A DNA stretch of 64,000 nt from Pseudarthrobacter sp. MM222 (GCF_947090775.1 NZ_OX352321.1:1364001-1428000); one strand, 5' to 3'; positions 44,913 to 53,548 are shown, counted from the stretch's first letter. A program made the numbers and translations. The notes: generated by a model not told the origin, from the sequence alone.

Positions 44913-46109
44913 GTGACCATGCCTGACACCCAGCGCCCGCTGACCATCCTGATCGCCGCGGACACCTACCCGCCACACGTCAACGGCGCCGCCCAGTTCG
45001 GTTACCGCCTGGCCAAAGGAATGACGGCCCGGGGGCACGATGTGCATGTCCTCGCCTGCCGTCCAGGCAAAGGCAAGAGCTACAGCGAACTCAGCGCCGA
45101 GGCAACGGTCCACCGGCTGCGGTCCCATTCGGTGCCCACCCATGAGTACTTCCGCATCACGTTTCCGTGGGAGATCAAGAAGGAAATCGGCCTGCTGTTC
45201 GACCGCGTCCAGCCCGACGTCGTGCACATTCAGAGCCACTACATGATCGGCGAGCATGTGCTCTATGAGGCGGTGAAACGCGGCATCCGGATTGTTGCGA
45301 CCAACCACTTCATGCCCGAGAACTTGAACCCGTTCCTGCCTTTCCCGCAATGGTTCAAGGACATCATCGGCCGCATCTCCTGGAAAGACATGGGCAAGGT
45401 CATGGGCCAGGCCGACGTCGTGACAACCCCCACGCCCCTGGCCGCCAAGGCGATGCACCAGCATGCCTTCCTCCGCAAGGTCCTCCCGCTTTCGAACGGA
45501 ATCGACGCCGCCGCCTACGAGCTCCAGCCTGGGGAGAACCTCGAACGCCACACCAGCCCCACCGTGCTCTTCGTCGGCAGGCTCGCCGAAGAAAAGCACG
45601 TGGACGTGCTGATCGATGCGATCGCCAAGGCCCCTACGGAGCTGAACATCCACCTCGAAATTGTCGGCGGCGGGGAAGTCCGGCAGGGCCTCGAGGCCCA
45701 GGTGGCCCGCCTCGGGCTGCAGCACCGGGTAAAGTTTCTCGGCCTCGCGACCGACGCTGAGCTGCGGAAGGCCTACCTCCAGGCGGATGTTTTCTGCATG
45801 CCGGGAACCGCAGAGCTCCAGTCCCTGGTCACCCTCGAAGCGATGTCCGCATCCACGCCGGTCCTGCTTGCCGATGCGATGGCGCTGCCGCACCTGGTGC
45901 ACGACGGCGAGAACGGCTACCTGTTCACGCCCAACGACAGCGACGACCTCTCTGCCAAGCTGGTCCGCCTGTTCACGCTTCCCGAGAATGAGCTTGCAGC
46001 CATGGGCAAGACGAGCCGGGAAATGGTGGAGAACCACAGCCTCGAGCGCACGCTCCAGGCGTTCGAAGACCTCTACCGCGGTGCCAGCTACGACGACCTG
46101 GTGGTCTGA
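44913..46109 (+). CDS. GT4-family glycosyltransferase
   Basis: A 398-residue GT-B enzyme. The N-terminal glycine-rich acceptor region is DTYPPHVNGAAQFGYRLAKGM. The C-terminal sugar-nucleotide domain includes VGRLAEEKHVDVLIDAI near 215, the EX7E-like PGTAELQSLVTLEAMS near 295 and DGENGYLF. It resembles diacylglycerol and phosphatidylinositol mannosyl- or glucosyltransferases of actinobacterial glycolipid synthesis. The neighbouring CDP-alcohol phosphatidyltransferase supports a glycolipid role. GTG at 44913 is selected because GGAG lies 9 bases upstream; an ATG follows six bases later. Confidence 0.88.
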   Translation: MTMPDTQRPLTILIAADTYPPHVNGAAQFGYRLAKGMTARGHDVHVLACRPGKGKSYSELSAEATVHRLRSHSVPTHEYFRITFPWEIKKEIGLLFDRVQPDVVHIQSHYMIGEHVLYEAVKRGIRIVATNHFMPENLNPFLPFPQWFKDIIGRISWKDMGKVMGQADVVTTPTPLAAKAMHQHAFLRKVLPLSNGIDAAAYELQPGENLERHTSPTVLFVGRLAEEKHVDVLIDAIAKAPTELNIHLEIVGGGEVRQGLEAQVARLGLQHRVKFLGLATDAELRKAYLQADVFCMPGTAELQSLVTLEAMSASTPVLLADAMALPHLVHDGENGYLFTPNDSDDLSAKLVRLFTLPENELAAMGKTSREMVENHSLERTLQAFEDLYRGASYDDLVV

Positions 46110-46211
46110 TCAGGGTGGCGCCGCTGGCGGGCATCGGCGACTAAAGTTGTTAGAGTGTTTTTGCCCGGGTCCGGTCCGGCTCCTCGCGGGCCGGCAACTT
46201 TCCGGGCGCAG

Positions 46212-46285
46212 GGGGCTATAGCTCAGCTGGTTAGAGCGCGGGACTCATAATCCTAAGGTCCTCGGTTCAAGTCCGAGTAGCCCTA
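46212..46285 (+). tRNA. tRNA with CAT anticodon (Met or lysidine-type Ile2)
   Basis: 74-nt cloverleaf: acceptor GGGGCTA/TAGCCCT, D-stem GCTC/GAGC, anticodon loop CTCATAA, T-stem CTCGG/CCGAG with loop TTCAAGT, discriminator A, no encoded CCA. The anticodon stem is weak at its top (C27-A43 mismatch, G28-T42 wobble). It lacks initiator-tRNA features. Choosing between elongator Met and Ile2 needs a TilS-determinant comparison. Confidence 0.88.
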
Positions 46286-46318
46286 CTTTCCCCGGAAATC
46301 TGCTTCCGGGAGCCCGCG

Positions 46319-46354
46319 AAGCCGTGGCCGACGTTGCGACGTCGGCCACGGCTT
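46319..46354 (+). terminator. Hairpin terminator after the CAT-anticodon tRNA
   Basis: Perfect 16-bp stem with a 4-nt loop (left arm 46319-46334, starting AAGCCGTGGCC), followed by CTTCCGTCT rather than a clean U-tract. Confidence 0.8.
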
Positions 46355-46455
46355 CTTCCGTCTGTGCGGACACCGCCGGGCACCCTCGTACACCTTTCGG
46401 AACGTCCCGGGCCACCCTCATCCCGGACGGGTGCTTGCAGGCGGGCGCGCCCTGC

Positions 46456-46481
46456 GGTATGTTACTCGTCAGTAACATACC
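46456..46481. promoter_or_regulatory. TetR-type operator upstream of the acyl-CoA dehydrogenase gene
   Basis: Perfect inverted repeat GGTATGTTACT-CGTC-AGTAACATACC (11-bp arms, 4-bp centre), 55 bases before the gene. The TTACT-N4-AGTAA core is of the kind bound by TetR-family fatty-acid or acyl-CoA regulators; no such regulator is encoded in the window. Confidence 0.65.
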
Positions 46482-46536
46482 GTCGGTCCGCGGCCCGCTT
46501 CTTCTGGTCACCGCTGATTCCAAGTGAAGGAACACC

Positions 46537-47727
46537 ATGTCCAAAGCTGCAGTCGACATCAACGACCTCCCCTACGCCGACGGCGACTTCTTTGCTTTCG
46601 AGCAGCTGCTCAGCGGTAAGGAGCAGGACCGGCTGGCGGAGGTCCGGGAGTTCCTGGCGCGCGAGGTCAAACCGATTGCGGTGGACTGCTGGAACCGGGG
46701 CGAGTTTCCCATGGATCTGATTCCGAAACTCGCGGAGATCGACCTGGTCAGCCCCGTCCGGCGACAGGGTTACTCCAACCTGTTCGCCGGGATCCTGCAC
46801 GCCGAGGCCACCCGGGCCGACTCATCCATTGCCACCTTCATGGGCGTTCATGACGGCCTCTTCACAGGCTCCATCGAGGCCCTCGCCTCGCAGGAACAAC
46901 AGGATGCGTGGCTTCCGGACATTTATGCACTCAAGAAGATCGGCGCCTTCGGCCTCACCGAACCGCTCGGCGGTTCCGACGTCGCCGGCGGCACCCGCAC
47001 CACGGCCCGCCGGGACGGTGACAGTTGGATCCTCAACGGCGGCAAGCGCTGGATTGGCAACGCCACTTTCTCCGACTGGGTGGTCATCTATGCCCGTGAC
47101 CTAGCCGACAACCAGGTCAAGGGCTTCCTGGTGGACACCAAGACGGATGGCTACAGCGCGACCAAGATCGAGAACAAGATCTCGCTGCGCACGGTGCAGA
47201 ATGCCGACATCACGCTAGAGAACGTCGTCGTGCCGGACTTCTTCAAGCTCGCCAACGCCAACAGCTTCCGGGACACCAACAAAGTCCTTAAGGTCACCCG
47301 GCTCGCCGTCGCCTGGCAAGCCGTCGGCCAGCAGCTCGCCGCCTTCGATGTAGCCCGCCGCTACGCCGTGGAGCGCCACCAGTTCGGCCGCCCGATTGCC
47401 TCCTTCCAGCTGGTCCAGCACCAGCTCGTGCAGATCCTTGGCAACGCCGTGAGCTCGATGGGCATGATGGTGCGGCTCTCGCAGCTGGAGGACGCCGGCG
47501 AGGCCAAGGACGAGCAGTCGGCGCTGGCCAAGGCCTTCACTACGGCCCGCATGCGCGAGAGCGTCGCCATCGGCCGCAGCCTCCTCGGCGGCAACGGGAT
47601 TGTGACCGACTACGAGATGGCCAAAGTCTTCGCTGACGCGGAAGCCATCTATTCCTATGAAGGCACCCACGAGATCAACACCCTCGTCACAGGCCGGGCC
47701 ATCACCGGAATCTCGGCGATCGTCTAG
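46537..47727 (+). CDS. Acyl-CoA dehydrogenase (glutaryl-CoA-dehydrogenase-like)
   Basis: A 396-residue flavoprotein that oxidises an acyl-CoA at the alpha-beta bond. Family signatures are FGLTEPLGGSDVAGGTRTTA near 145 and GKRWIGNATFSDW near 170. The catalytic base Glu375 in YEGTHEINTLVTGRAITG sits where glutaryl-CoA and short/medium-chain dehydrogenases carry it. NGIVTDYEMAKVFADAE precedes it. Overall similarity is closest in style to the glutaryl-CoA branch, but substrate specificity cannot be fixed by reading. The preceding palindromic operator implies inducible expression. Confidence 0.9.
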   Translation: MSKAAVDINDLPYADGDFFAFEQLLSGKEQDRLAEVREFLAREVKPIAVDCWNRGEFPMDLIPKLAEIDLVSPVRRQGYSNLFAGILHAEATRADSSIATFMGVHDGLFTGSIEALASQEQQDAWLPDIYALKKIGAFGLTEPLGGSDVAGGTRTTARRDGDSWILNGGKRWIGNATFSDWVVIYARDLADNQVKGFLVDTKTDGYSATKIENKISLRTVQNADITLENVVVPDFFKLANANSFRDTNKVLKVTRLAVAWQAVGQQLAAFDVARRYAVERHQFGRPIASFQLVQHQLVQILGNAVSSMGMMVRLSQLEDAGEAKDEQSALAKAFTTARMRESVAIGRSLLGGNGIVTDYEMAKVFADAEAIYSYEGTHEINTLVTGRAITGISAIV

Positions 47728-47792
47728 GACCCCTTCGCGTTGGTTGCAGCCTCCTTCTCCGCCCCGCGCCACCCGCTCCTATCCAGGCTCCT

Positions 47793-48380
47793 CTATCCCG
47801 GCGCCGGGTCCAGGGGCGGCAGCAGGATGGAGGGCCGCAAGTCGGTCACGAAGGCAAGCGGGTTGAGGTAGTCGTCCCCGCGCCGCACGCCCCAGTGCAC
47901 ACAGGGCAGTGCGCCGCAGTGCCCTGGCAGGATGCGGCCCAGCGTTTCGCCAATTGCGACGCGGGCACCCTTGACCAGTGCGCTTTCCACCGGCTCGAAG
48001 CTGCTCCGCAGGCCGTCGCCGTGGTCGATGGTGATCACCGCCCGGTCCACCACGACGCCGACAAAACTCACCGTCCCCGATGCGGGAGCGGCCACCCCAG
48101 CGCCGAAGGATGCCGCCTCAAGGTCCACGCCGCGATGACCGCTCAGCCATGGCTTGGCCGGAGGGTCGAATGCCCGCAGCACCGCAGGTTTCGGATTCAG
48201 CGGCCAGCTCCACCCTGCGGGCCCTGCCGACCGGGACTCCGCGGGCGAGAACCCTGCATTCAGGCTCCCGGCGGGTGGGGCCCCGGGAGCGGGCGGCGCC
48301 CCCGGCGAAAGCCCGGCTGCACCTGACGCCACGGGGGAGAGGGCAAGAACCAGGGCTGCAAGCAGGGCCGGAGTTTTCAT
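47793..48380 (-). CDS. Secreted M23-family peptidase-like protein
   Basis: A 195-residue protein with a signal peptide (MKTPALLAALVLALSPVASG). A Pro/Ala/Gly-rich linker follows, then an M23 (LytM) fold. The zinc ligands are present: His and Asp in GHRGVDLEA and the His of CVHWGVR. The first histidine of the usual HxH catalytic motif is replaced by Cys in this motif. The enzyme may therefore be weak, altered or only peptidoglycan-binding. It is divergent from rpsB, a position commonly taken by M23 genes in actinobacteria. Confidence 0.85.
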   Translation of the reverse strand: MKTPALLAALVLALSPVASGAAGLSPGAPPAPGAPPAGSLNAGFSPAESRSAGPAGWSWPLNPKPAVLRAFDPPAKPWLSGHRGVDLEAASFGAGVAAPASGTVSFVGVVVDRAVITIDHGDGLRSSFEPVESALVKGARVAIGETLGRILPGHCGALPCVHWGVRRGDDYLNPLAFVTDLRPSILLPPLDPAPG

Positions 48381-48444
48381 GAAGCCACCCTTCCCCGGTT
48401 TCCGGGCCGCCGAAAGCGGCCGACCCGGCTATGTGGACAACCTG

Positions 48445-48474
48445 CAGGTGCAGGTGCAGGTGCAGGTGCAGTTG
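48445..48474. repeat. 6-bp tandem repeat CAGGTG
   Basis: Four perfect CAGGTG units (48445-48468) and a degenerate fifth, in non-coding DNA upstream of the M23 gene. Confidence 0.9.
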
Positions 48475-48484
48475 GCCAACCCGA

Positions 48485-48603
48485 CCGGCGCCTGCCGTAC
48501 CGCCCGGGCCGGCGCTTGCCGTACCGCCCGACCGGCGCCTGCCGTACCAACCCGACCGGCGCCTGCCGTACCGCCCGGGCCGGCGCCTGCCGCACCGCCT
48601 CCG
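48485..48603. repeat. 23-24-bp tandem repeats upstream of M23 and rpsB
   Basis: Five units beginning CCGGCGCCTGCCGTACC at 48485, 48509, 48532, 48556 and 48580. Unit lengths are 24, 23, 24 and 24 bases with small variants, so the array does not keep a reading frame. Confidence 0.9.
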
Positions 48604-48934
48604 CGGACACCGCGGACCACCCTCCTGACACCGCAGATCACCCCGCCGATCACCCCACCCCAACCCCCGTGCGGCCGCCGAAACCCGTCCAATCCGACAG
48701 TGCTCCTGTAGTACACTTGGTGGAGCAGTTTGCTGTGCCCTCATGCTTGTTAAGCCGGCACGCCTCATTCAGGGGTGCGGGGGAGCAGTGGCTGACTACG
48801 CGTATCCAGCCCAACTCATTCGAAGCCGAAATTCTTCAGAGTGCGGAGGACTGTGCCTCTTGCGGTCCGGACCCCACGTCCGGATAAGAAGCGCAGTGGA
48901 TGCCAGGAGCGAAGCCCGCCTGGGTGTTTGCTAA
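48604..48934. other. Intergenic stretch upstream of rpsB with no gene found
   Basis: I see no credible ORF or known RNA family. A TAGTACACT segment (48709-48717) could serve as a -10. A CCGGAC/GTCCGG hairpin (48867-48883) and a CCAGG/CCTGG stem (48903-48923) could belong to an rpsB leader transcript, but nothing decides this. Confidence 0.4.
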
Positions 48935-48963
48935 TTAACCGTCAACTATTGGCAGGGTAAGAC
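48935..48963 (+). promoter_or_regulatory. Sigma-70-type promoter of rpsB
   Basis: TTAACC (48935-48940), exactly 17 nt, TAAGAC (48958-48963). Predicted start near 48970 gives a 40-nt leader. Confidence 0.6.
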
Positions 48964-48991
48964 AACCCATGGGCTGTCTCATGAATGACCT

Positions 48992-49009
48992 GCCGGAAGG
49001 AGCGCCGGC
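48992..49009 (+). promoter_or_regulatory. Ribosome-binding site in the loop of a hairpin before rpsB
   Basis: GCCGG-AAGGAGCG-CCGGC: a 5-bp stem with the AAGGAG ribosome site in its 8-nt loop. The 3' strand ends one base before the ATG. The site could be opened or masked by S2, or simply shown to the ribosome. Confidence 0.55.
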
Positions 49010-49909
49010 ATGCCCGTCGTAACTATGCGCCAGCTGCTTGACAGCGGCGTCCACTTTGGACACCAGACCCGCCGTTGGAACCCGAAGATGAAGCGATTCA
49101 TCTTCACGGAGCGCAACGGCATCTACATCATTGACCTGCAGCAGTCGCTGTCCTACATCGACCGCGCCTACGAGTTCGTGAAGGCCACCGTTGCACACGG
49201 CGGCACCGTTCTCTTCGTCGGCACCAAGAAGCAGGCGCAGGAATCCATCGCCGAGCAGGCCACCCGCGTCGGCCAGCCGTACGTCAACCAGCGTTGGCTC
49301 GGCGGTATGCTGACCAACTTCCAGACGGTCTCCAAGCGCATCCAGCGCATGAAGGAACTCGAAGAGATCGACTTCGACGACGTCGCCGGCTCCGCGTACA
49401 CCAAGAAGGAACTGCTGCTCCTTCGCCGCGAGCTCACGAAGCTCGAAACCAACCTCGGTGGTATCCGCAACCTGACCAAGGCACCTTCCGTGCTCTGGAT
49501 CGTGGACACCAAGAAGGAACACCTCGCCGTTGACGAGGCCAAGAAGCTGAACATCCCGGTTGTTGCCATCCTGGACACCAACTGCGATCCGGACGAAGTC
49601 GACTTCCCGATCCCGGGCAACGATGACGCCATCCGCTCCGTCAACCTCCTGACCCGCGTTGTGGCCGACGCCGTTGCTGAGGGCCTGATCGCCCGCAACC
49701 AGCGCGCAACTGGCACCACCGAAGCTCCGGAAGAGCCGCTGGCTGAGTGGGAGCGCGAGCTCCTCGAAGGCAGCAAGGCCGAAGCCGCAGCCGCTCCCGA
49801 AGCCGAGGCTGCTCCGGCCGCCGCCGAAGAAGCACCCGCTGCAGAGGAAGCCCCGGCAGCTGCCGAGGCTACCCCGGCTGCTGACGACGCCGCTGGCGAA
49901 GCCAAGTAG
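49010..49909 (+). CDS. rpsB: 30S ribosomal protein S2
   Basis: A 299-residue S2 protein starting [27 protein letters not shown]. It assembles late onto the head of the 30S subunit. [18 protein letters not shown] near 100 and [26 protein letters not shown] near 170 (read in two parts) are universal. The last ~45 residues form an Ala/Glu-rich tail ([20 protein letters not shown]), a common low-complexity extension in actinobacterial S2. It begins the conserved rpsB-tsf-pyrH-frr-cdsA block. Codon use is strongly biased, as expected for high expression. Confidence 0.98.
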   Translation: MPVVTMRQLLDSGVHFGHQTRRWNPKMKRFIFTERNGIYIIDLQQSLSYIDRAYEFVKATVAHGGTVLFVGTKKQAQESIAEQATRVGQPYVNQRWLGGMLTNFQTVSKRIQRMKELEEIDFDDVAGSAYTKKELLLLRRELTKLETNLGGIRNLTKAPSVLWIVDTKKEHLAVDEAKKLNIPVVAILDTNCDPDEVDFPIPGNDDAIRSVNLLTRVVADAVAEGLIARNQRATGTTEAPEEPLAEWERELLEGSKAEAAAAPEAEAAPAAAEEAPAAEEAPAAAEATPAADDAAGEAK

Positions 49910-49983
49910 TCAGTCAGGAACACTGCCAGCTCAGCTGACAAGTAAATCTGGACCTCCCCGCACGCTGTCCGCAGCGTAGGGGT

Positions 49984-50028
49984 ACCGACAGGATGGCCGC
50001 TCACCGGGTGAGCAGCTGTCCTGTCGGT
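49984..50028 (+). terminator. Hairpin between rpsB and tsf
   Basis: ACCGACAGGA (49984-49993) pairs with TCCTGTCGGT (50019-50028), and an inner GCTCA/TGAGC stem lies within. No U-tract follows; it may act as an attenuator or processing site that sets the S2:EF-Ts ratio. Confidence 0.5.
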
Positions 50029-50066
50029 CCGTACACCACACACATTTTCTAGACAGAGGGGTTCAC

Positions 50067-50903
50067 ATGGCGAACTACACTGCCGCTGATATCAAGGCTC
50101 TGCGCGAGCGCACAGGCGCCGGCATGATGGATGTCAAGAAGGCTCTTGACGAGGCCAACGGTGACGCCGAGAAGGCCATCGAAATCATCCGCATCAAGGG
50201 CCTGAAGGGCGCTACCAAGCGCGAAGGCCGCTCCACCGCAGAAGGCCTGGTTGCTGCCAAGGTCGACGGCGGCGTGGGCGTGATGATCGAAGTTAACTGC
50301 GAGACCGACTTCGTCGCCAAGGCTGACAAGTTCATCCAGCTCGCCGACAAGGTCCTGGCCGTAGCAGTCGAGTCCGGCGCTGCCGACCTCGAAACCCTGC
50401 TGGCCACCGAAGTCGACGGCAAGCCGCTGTCCGAGGTCGTCGTCGAAGAGGGCGCCGTACTGGGCGAGAAGGTTGTCGTCCGCCGCATCTCCCGCATCGA
50501 GGGCGCAACGGTCGACGCTTACCTGCACAAGACCTCCAAGGATCTCCCGGCTCAGGTCGGCGTCCTGTTCGCCGTTGACGGCGAAGGCGAAGCAGCCGCT
50601 ACCGCAGCCCACGACGTCGCCGTCCACGTTGCCGCGATGTCCCCGAACTACCTCGCCCGCGAGGATGTTCCGGCCGAGCTCGTCGAGTCCGAGCGTCGCA
50701 TCGCCGAGGAGACGGCCAAGGCTGAAGGCAAGCCGGAAGCTGCAATGACCAAGATTGTGGAAGGCCGTGTCACGGGCTTCTACAAGGGCGAGGTCCTCCT
50801 CGACCAGGCATTCGCCAAGGATGCCAAGAAGTCTGTCGCGCAGGTCCTCGAAGAGGCCGGCGTCAAGGGAACGGGCTTCGCGCGTTTCCGCGTCGGTTCC
50901 TAG
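50067..50903 (+). CDS. tsf: Translation elongation factor Ts
   Basis: EF-Ts (278 residues) recharges EF-Tu by releasing GDP. The N-terminal UBA-like domain is LRERTGAGMMDVKKALDEANGD. The key EF-Tu contact is the TDFVAK motif in NCETDFVAKADKF near residue 80. Domain length is standard. It lies 157 bases downstream of rpsB with a hairpin in between, and is followed by a strong terminator. Confidence 0.98.
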   Translation: MANYTAADIKALRERTGAGMMDVKKALDEANGDAEKAIEIIRIKGLKGATKREGRSTAEGLVAAKVDGGVGVMIEVNCETDFVAKADKFIQLADKVLAVAVESGAADLETLLATEVDGKPLSEVVVEEGAVLGEKVVVRRISRIEGATVDAYLHKTSKDLPAQVGVLFAVDGEGEAAATAAHDVAVHVAAMSPNYLAREDVPAELVESERRIAEETAKAEGKPEAAMTKIVEGRVTGFYKGEVLLDQAFAKDAKKSVAQVLEEAGVKGTGFARFRVGS

Positions 50904-50936
50904 TTCGAAAACCGTCAGACCTTAGTCAGACACGCT

Positions 50937-50970
50937 AAAGGGGGTGGTCACTGCGGTGGCCACCCCTTTT
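50937..50970 (+). terminator. Terminator after tsf
   Basis: AAAGGGGGTGGTCAC pairs with GTGGCCACCCCTTT across a TGCG loop (one bulged G and one G-U pair), ending in TTTT. It separates rpsB-tsf from pyrH. Confidence 0.85.
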
Positions 50971-51110
50971 GCATGCACCGGAACCTCCGCCGGAGGCAAT
51001 GGCCGGGGCATGCGCCGGCACTACTATCCGGGGGCACCGGCCTGGGCGGAATGCCGCCTTTGGCCCCCGGCACGATAACCTAGCTCAGAGTTCACCAACG
51101 GGAAGGCACC

Positions 51111-51848
51111 ATGGAAACCGTCACCAATTCAGCCCAGCCAAAGAAGAGCCGGCGCAGAGTCCTGTTGAAGCTTTCCGGCGAGGTCTTCGGCGGCGGGAAA
51201 CTGGGCGTTGACCCGGATACCGTCCGAGGCGTGGCCAAGCAGATCGCCGCGGCAGTGCCCGACGTCGAGGTCGCAATCGTCGTCGGCGGCGGCAACTTCT
51301 TCCGCGGCGCAGAGCTGTCGCAGAGCGGGATGGACCGCTCCCGCGCCGACTACATGGGCATGCTCGGCACCGTGATGAACTGCCTGGCGCTCCAGGACTT
51401 CCTGGAACAGGCCGGCGTTGAGACCCGCGTGCAGAGCGCCATCACGATGGGCCAGGTCGCCGAGGCCTACATTCCGCGCCGCGCCATCCGCCACATGGAG
51501 AAGGGCCGCGTCGTCATCTTCGGTGCCGGGGCCGGACTCCCGTATTTCTCCACCGACACGGTGGCGGCGCAGCGGGCCATGGAGGTCCACGCCGACGTCG
51601 TCCTGATGGCCAAGAGCGGGGTCGACGGCGTCTACACCGCAGACCCGAAGAAGGACCCGACGGCGGAGAAGCTCTCCCGCCTGAGCTATGACGACGCCCT
51701 GCGGCGTGACATCCGCGTGATGGACCAGACCGCGATGACCATGTGCAAGGACAACAACCTCACCATGGTGGTCTTCGGCATGGAAGGCGAAGGCAACGTC
51801 ACCCGCGCCATCCTCGGCGAGGAATTGGGCACCGTAGTCACCCCCTAG
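51111..51848 (+). CDS. pyrH: Uridylate kinase (UMP kinase)
   Basis: A 245-residue amino-acid-kinase-fold enzyme that phosphorylates UMP to UDP in pyrimidine synthesis. The nucleotide loop is [13 protein letters not shown] near residue 15. [12 protein letters not shown] near 60 and [18 protein letters not shown] near 165 are diagnostic of bacterial PyrH, which is hexameric and allosterically regulated by GTP/UTP. It sits between tsf and frr as in most actinobacteria. A GGGAAGG site precedes the ATG. Confidence 0.96.
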   Translation: METVTNSAQPKKSRRRVLLKLSGEVFGGGKLGVDPDTVRGVAKQIAAAVPDVEVAIVVGGGNFFRGAELSQSGMDRSRADYMGMLGTVMNCLALQDFLEQAGVETRVQSAITMGQVAEAYIPRRAIRHMEKGRVVIFGAGAGLPYFSTDTVAAQRAMEVHADVVLMAKSGVDGVYTADPKKDPTAEKLSRLSYDDALRRDIRVMDQTAMTMCKDNNLTMVVFGMEGEGNVTRAILGEELGTVVTP

Positions 51849-51979
51849 CAACGGCTAGGATGTTTTGAGGATAGTTCCGCTCCCCGGACCAAGGGGACCA
51901 CCAGGCGGAACACACAGACGGACCAACGACCGTTCAGCACTCCCGCCCGCCGGGATGCACCAATTTCTGAGGAGAGACC

Positions 51980-52537
51980 GTGATCGAAGAAACCTTGCTC
52001 GAAGCCGGGGACAAGATGGACAAGGCGGTTGAGGTAGCCAAGGAAGACTTCGCCTCGATCCGCACCGGCCGCGCCAACCCGGGCCTGTACAACAAGGTCC
52101 TGGTGGACTACTACGGCTCGCCGACGCCGCTGCAGCAGCTGGCCTCCTTTGCCATCCCGGATGCCCGCACCATCCTCATCACGCCCTTCGACAAGACCGC
52201 GCTGCGGGACATCGAACGTGCCCTGAGCGACTCCGAGGTGGGCGCCAACCCCTCCAACGACGGCAACGTCATCCGGATTACCATCCCTGACCTGACCCAG
52301 GAGCGGCGCAAGGAATACGTCAAGATCGTCAAGTCCAAGGGCGAGGACGCCAAAATCTCCATCCGCAACATCCGCCGCAAGGCCAAGGAAACCCTGGACA
52401 AGCTTGTCAAGGACGGCGAAGCCGGCGAGGACGAGGGCAGCCGCGGCGAGAAGGAACTCGACGCCATGACGAAGGCGCACGTCGACGGTATCGACGAGCT
52501 GCTCAAGCGCAAGGAAGCCGAGCTGCTCGAGGTCTGA
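51980..52537 (+). CDS. frr: Ribosome recycling factor
   Basis: A 185-residue RRF that splits post-termination ribosomes together with EF-G. The three-helix bundle begins [20 protein letters not shown]. Conserved segments are [22 protein letters not shown] near 30, [13 protein letters not shown] near 70 and VRIRR-like [15 protein letters not shown] near 130. The start is GTG behind a GAGGAGAG site. The TGA stop overlaps the cdsA ATG by one base, so frr and cdsA are coupled. Confidence 0.97.
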   Translation: MIEETLLEAGDKMDKAVEVAKEDFASIRTGRANPGLYNKVLVDYYGSPTPLQQLASFAIPDARTILITPFDKTALRDIERALSDSEVGANPSNDGNVIRITIPDLTQERRKEYVKIVKSKGEDAKISIRNIRRKAKETLDKLVKDGEAGEDEGSRGEKELDAMTKAHVDGIDELLKRKEAELLEV

Positions 52538-53457
52538 TGGGTCAGGCACAGCAGGCTCCCGGACCACACGTCCGGGGGCCGGGGAAGCAACGCAGTAATC
52601 CGACGCCCAAAGCCGGCAGGAACCTTCCTGCCGCCACCGCGGTGGGCCTTGGCATGCTTCTGGTGGTCCTCGGCGGCCTGCTGTTCCTCCCGCTTGGCTT
52701 TGCGCTTGTCGTCACCACTTTCGCGGTCTTCGGAGTCTGGGAAATCTTCCGGGCGCTGGAAGCCGCAGGGACCCGCCTGCCCATCATTCCGGTAATGGTC
52801 GGAACGGTGGCCATGCCGCTTGCTGCCTACTTCGGCGGCTCGGAAAGCCTGCTCTTTGCCATGCTGCTGAGCAGCGTGGCCATTCTGCTGTGGCGCTCCC
52901 TGGAGGGCGCCGCCGGTTCGGCGCGCAGCATCTTCGCCGGCGTCTTCACCCTGGCCTGGGTTCCGTTCCTGATTAGCTTTGCCGTGCTGCCCCTGCATGC
53001 CACCGGCGGCCAGACGCCCGTGGGACTCTGGCCCGGCGGCTTCATCCCGCAAGGGGCCTGGCAGGTCGCCACCCTGCTGCTGCTTGTCGTTTCCAATGAC
53101 ACCTTCGGCTATCTCGTGGGAGCCTCGCTCGGCAAGCACCCGATGGCCCCGAAAATCAGTCCCAAGAAAACCTGGGAGGGCTTCGCCGGCTCCATTGCCG
53201 GCGCGATGGTCATTGGCGTCCTGGCCAGCCTGCTCGTGCTGGACAAGCCCTGGTGGGTGGGAGCGGTGCTCGCCGTCGGTATGGTCGCCGCTGCCACAGC
53301 AGGGGACCTCGCCGAATCCATGGTGAAGCGTGAACTGGGCATCAAGGATATGAGCAGCATCCTGCCGGGCCACGGGGGAGTGATGGACCGGCTGGACTCG
53401 ATCGTCTTCGCCTCGCCAGTGGCGTTCATCCTGTTCTCCGCCTTCGCCGGCACCTAG
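52537..53457 (+). CDS. cdsA: Phosphatidate cytidylyltransferase
   Basis: A 306-residue membrane enzyme making CDP-diacylglycerol from phosphatidate and CTP, the branch point of phospholipid synthesis. The family signature near the C-terminus is clear: KISPKKTWEGFAGS, then DLAESMVKRELGIKDMS and LPGHGGVMDRLDS with its metal-binding acids. About eight hydrophobic segments are present, and a basic Pro/Gly-rich cytoplasmic leader precedes the first. It is the last gene of the rpsB-to-cdsA block. Confidence 0.95.
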   Translation: MGQAQQAPGPHVRGPGKQRSNPTPKAGRNLPAATAVGLGMLLVVLGGLLFLPLGFALVVTTFAVFGVWEIFRALEAAGTRLPIIPVMVGTVAMPLAAYFGGSESLLFAMLLSSVAILLWRSLEGAAGSARSIFAGVFTLAWVPFLISFAVLPLHATGGQTPVGLWPGGFIPQGAWQVATLLLLVVSNDTFGYLVGASLGKHPMAPKISPKKTWEGFAGSIAGAMVIGVLASLLVLDKPWWVGAVLAVGMVAAATAGDLAESMVKRELGIKDMSSILPGHGGVMDRLDSIVFASPVAFILFSAFAGT

Positions 53458-53474
53458 CTCGGCCCCGGTTCCAA

Positions 53475-53502
53475 CTTCGTTCCATCTCCCGGCCCGTAGA
53501 AT
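53475..53502 (+). promoter_or_regulatory. Promoter of the DivIVA-domain gene
   Basis: CTTCGT (53475-53480), 16 nt, then TAGAAT (53497-53502). It overlaps an in-frame ATG at 53501, which therefore cannot be the real start; the GTG at 53549 is chosen instead. Confidence 0.5.
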
Positions 53503-53548
53503 GGTGCCAGCTAACCAGCCGAACGGCATTGAAGGAAACATAGTTACA

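Noticed and set aside
48743..48934. 63-codon ORF in the rpsB upstream region
   Set aside because: Poor codon character, no ribosome site and no recognisable sequence; more likely untranslated leader or spacer.
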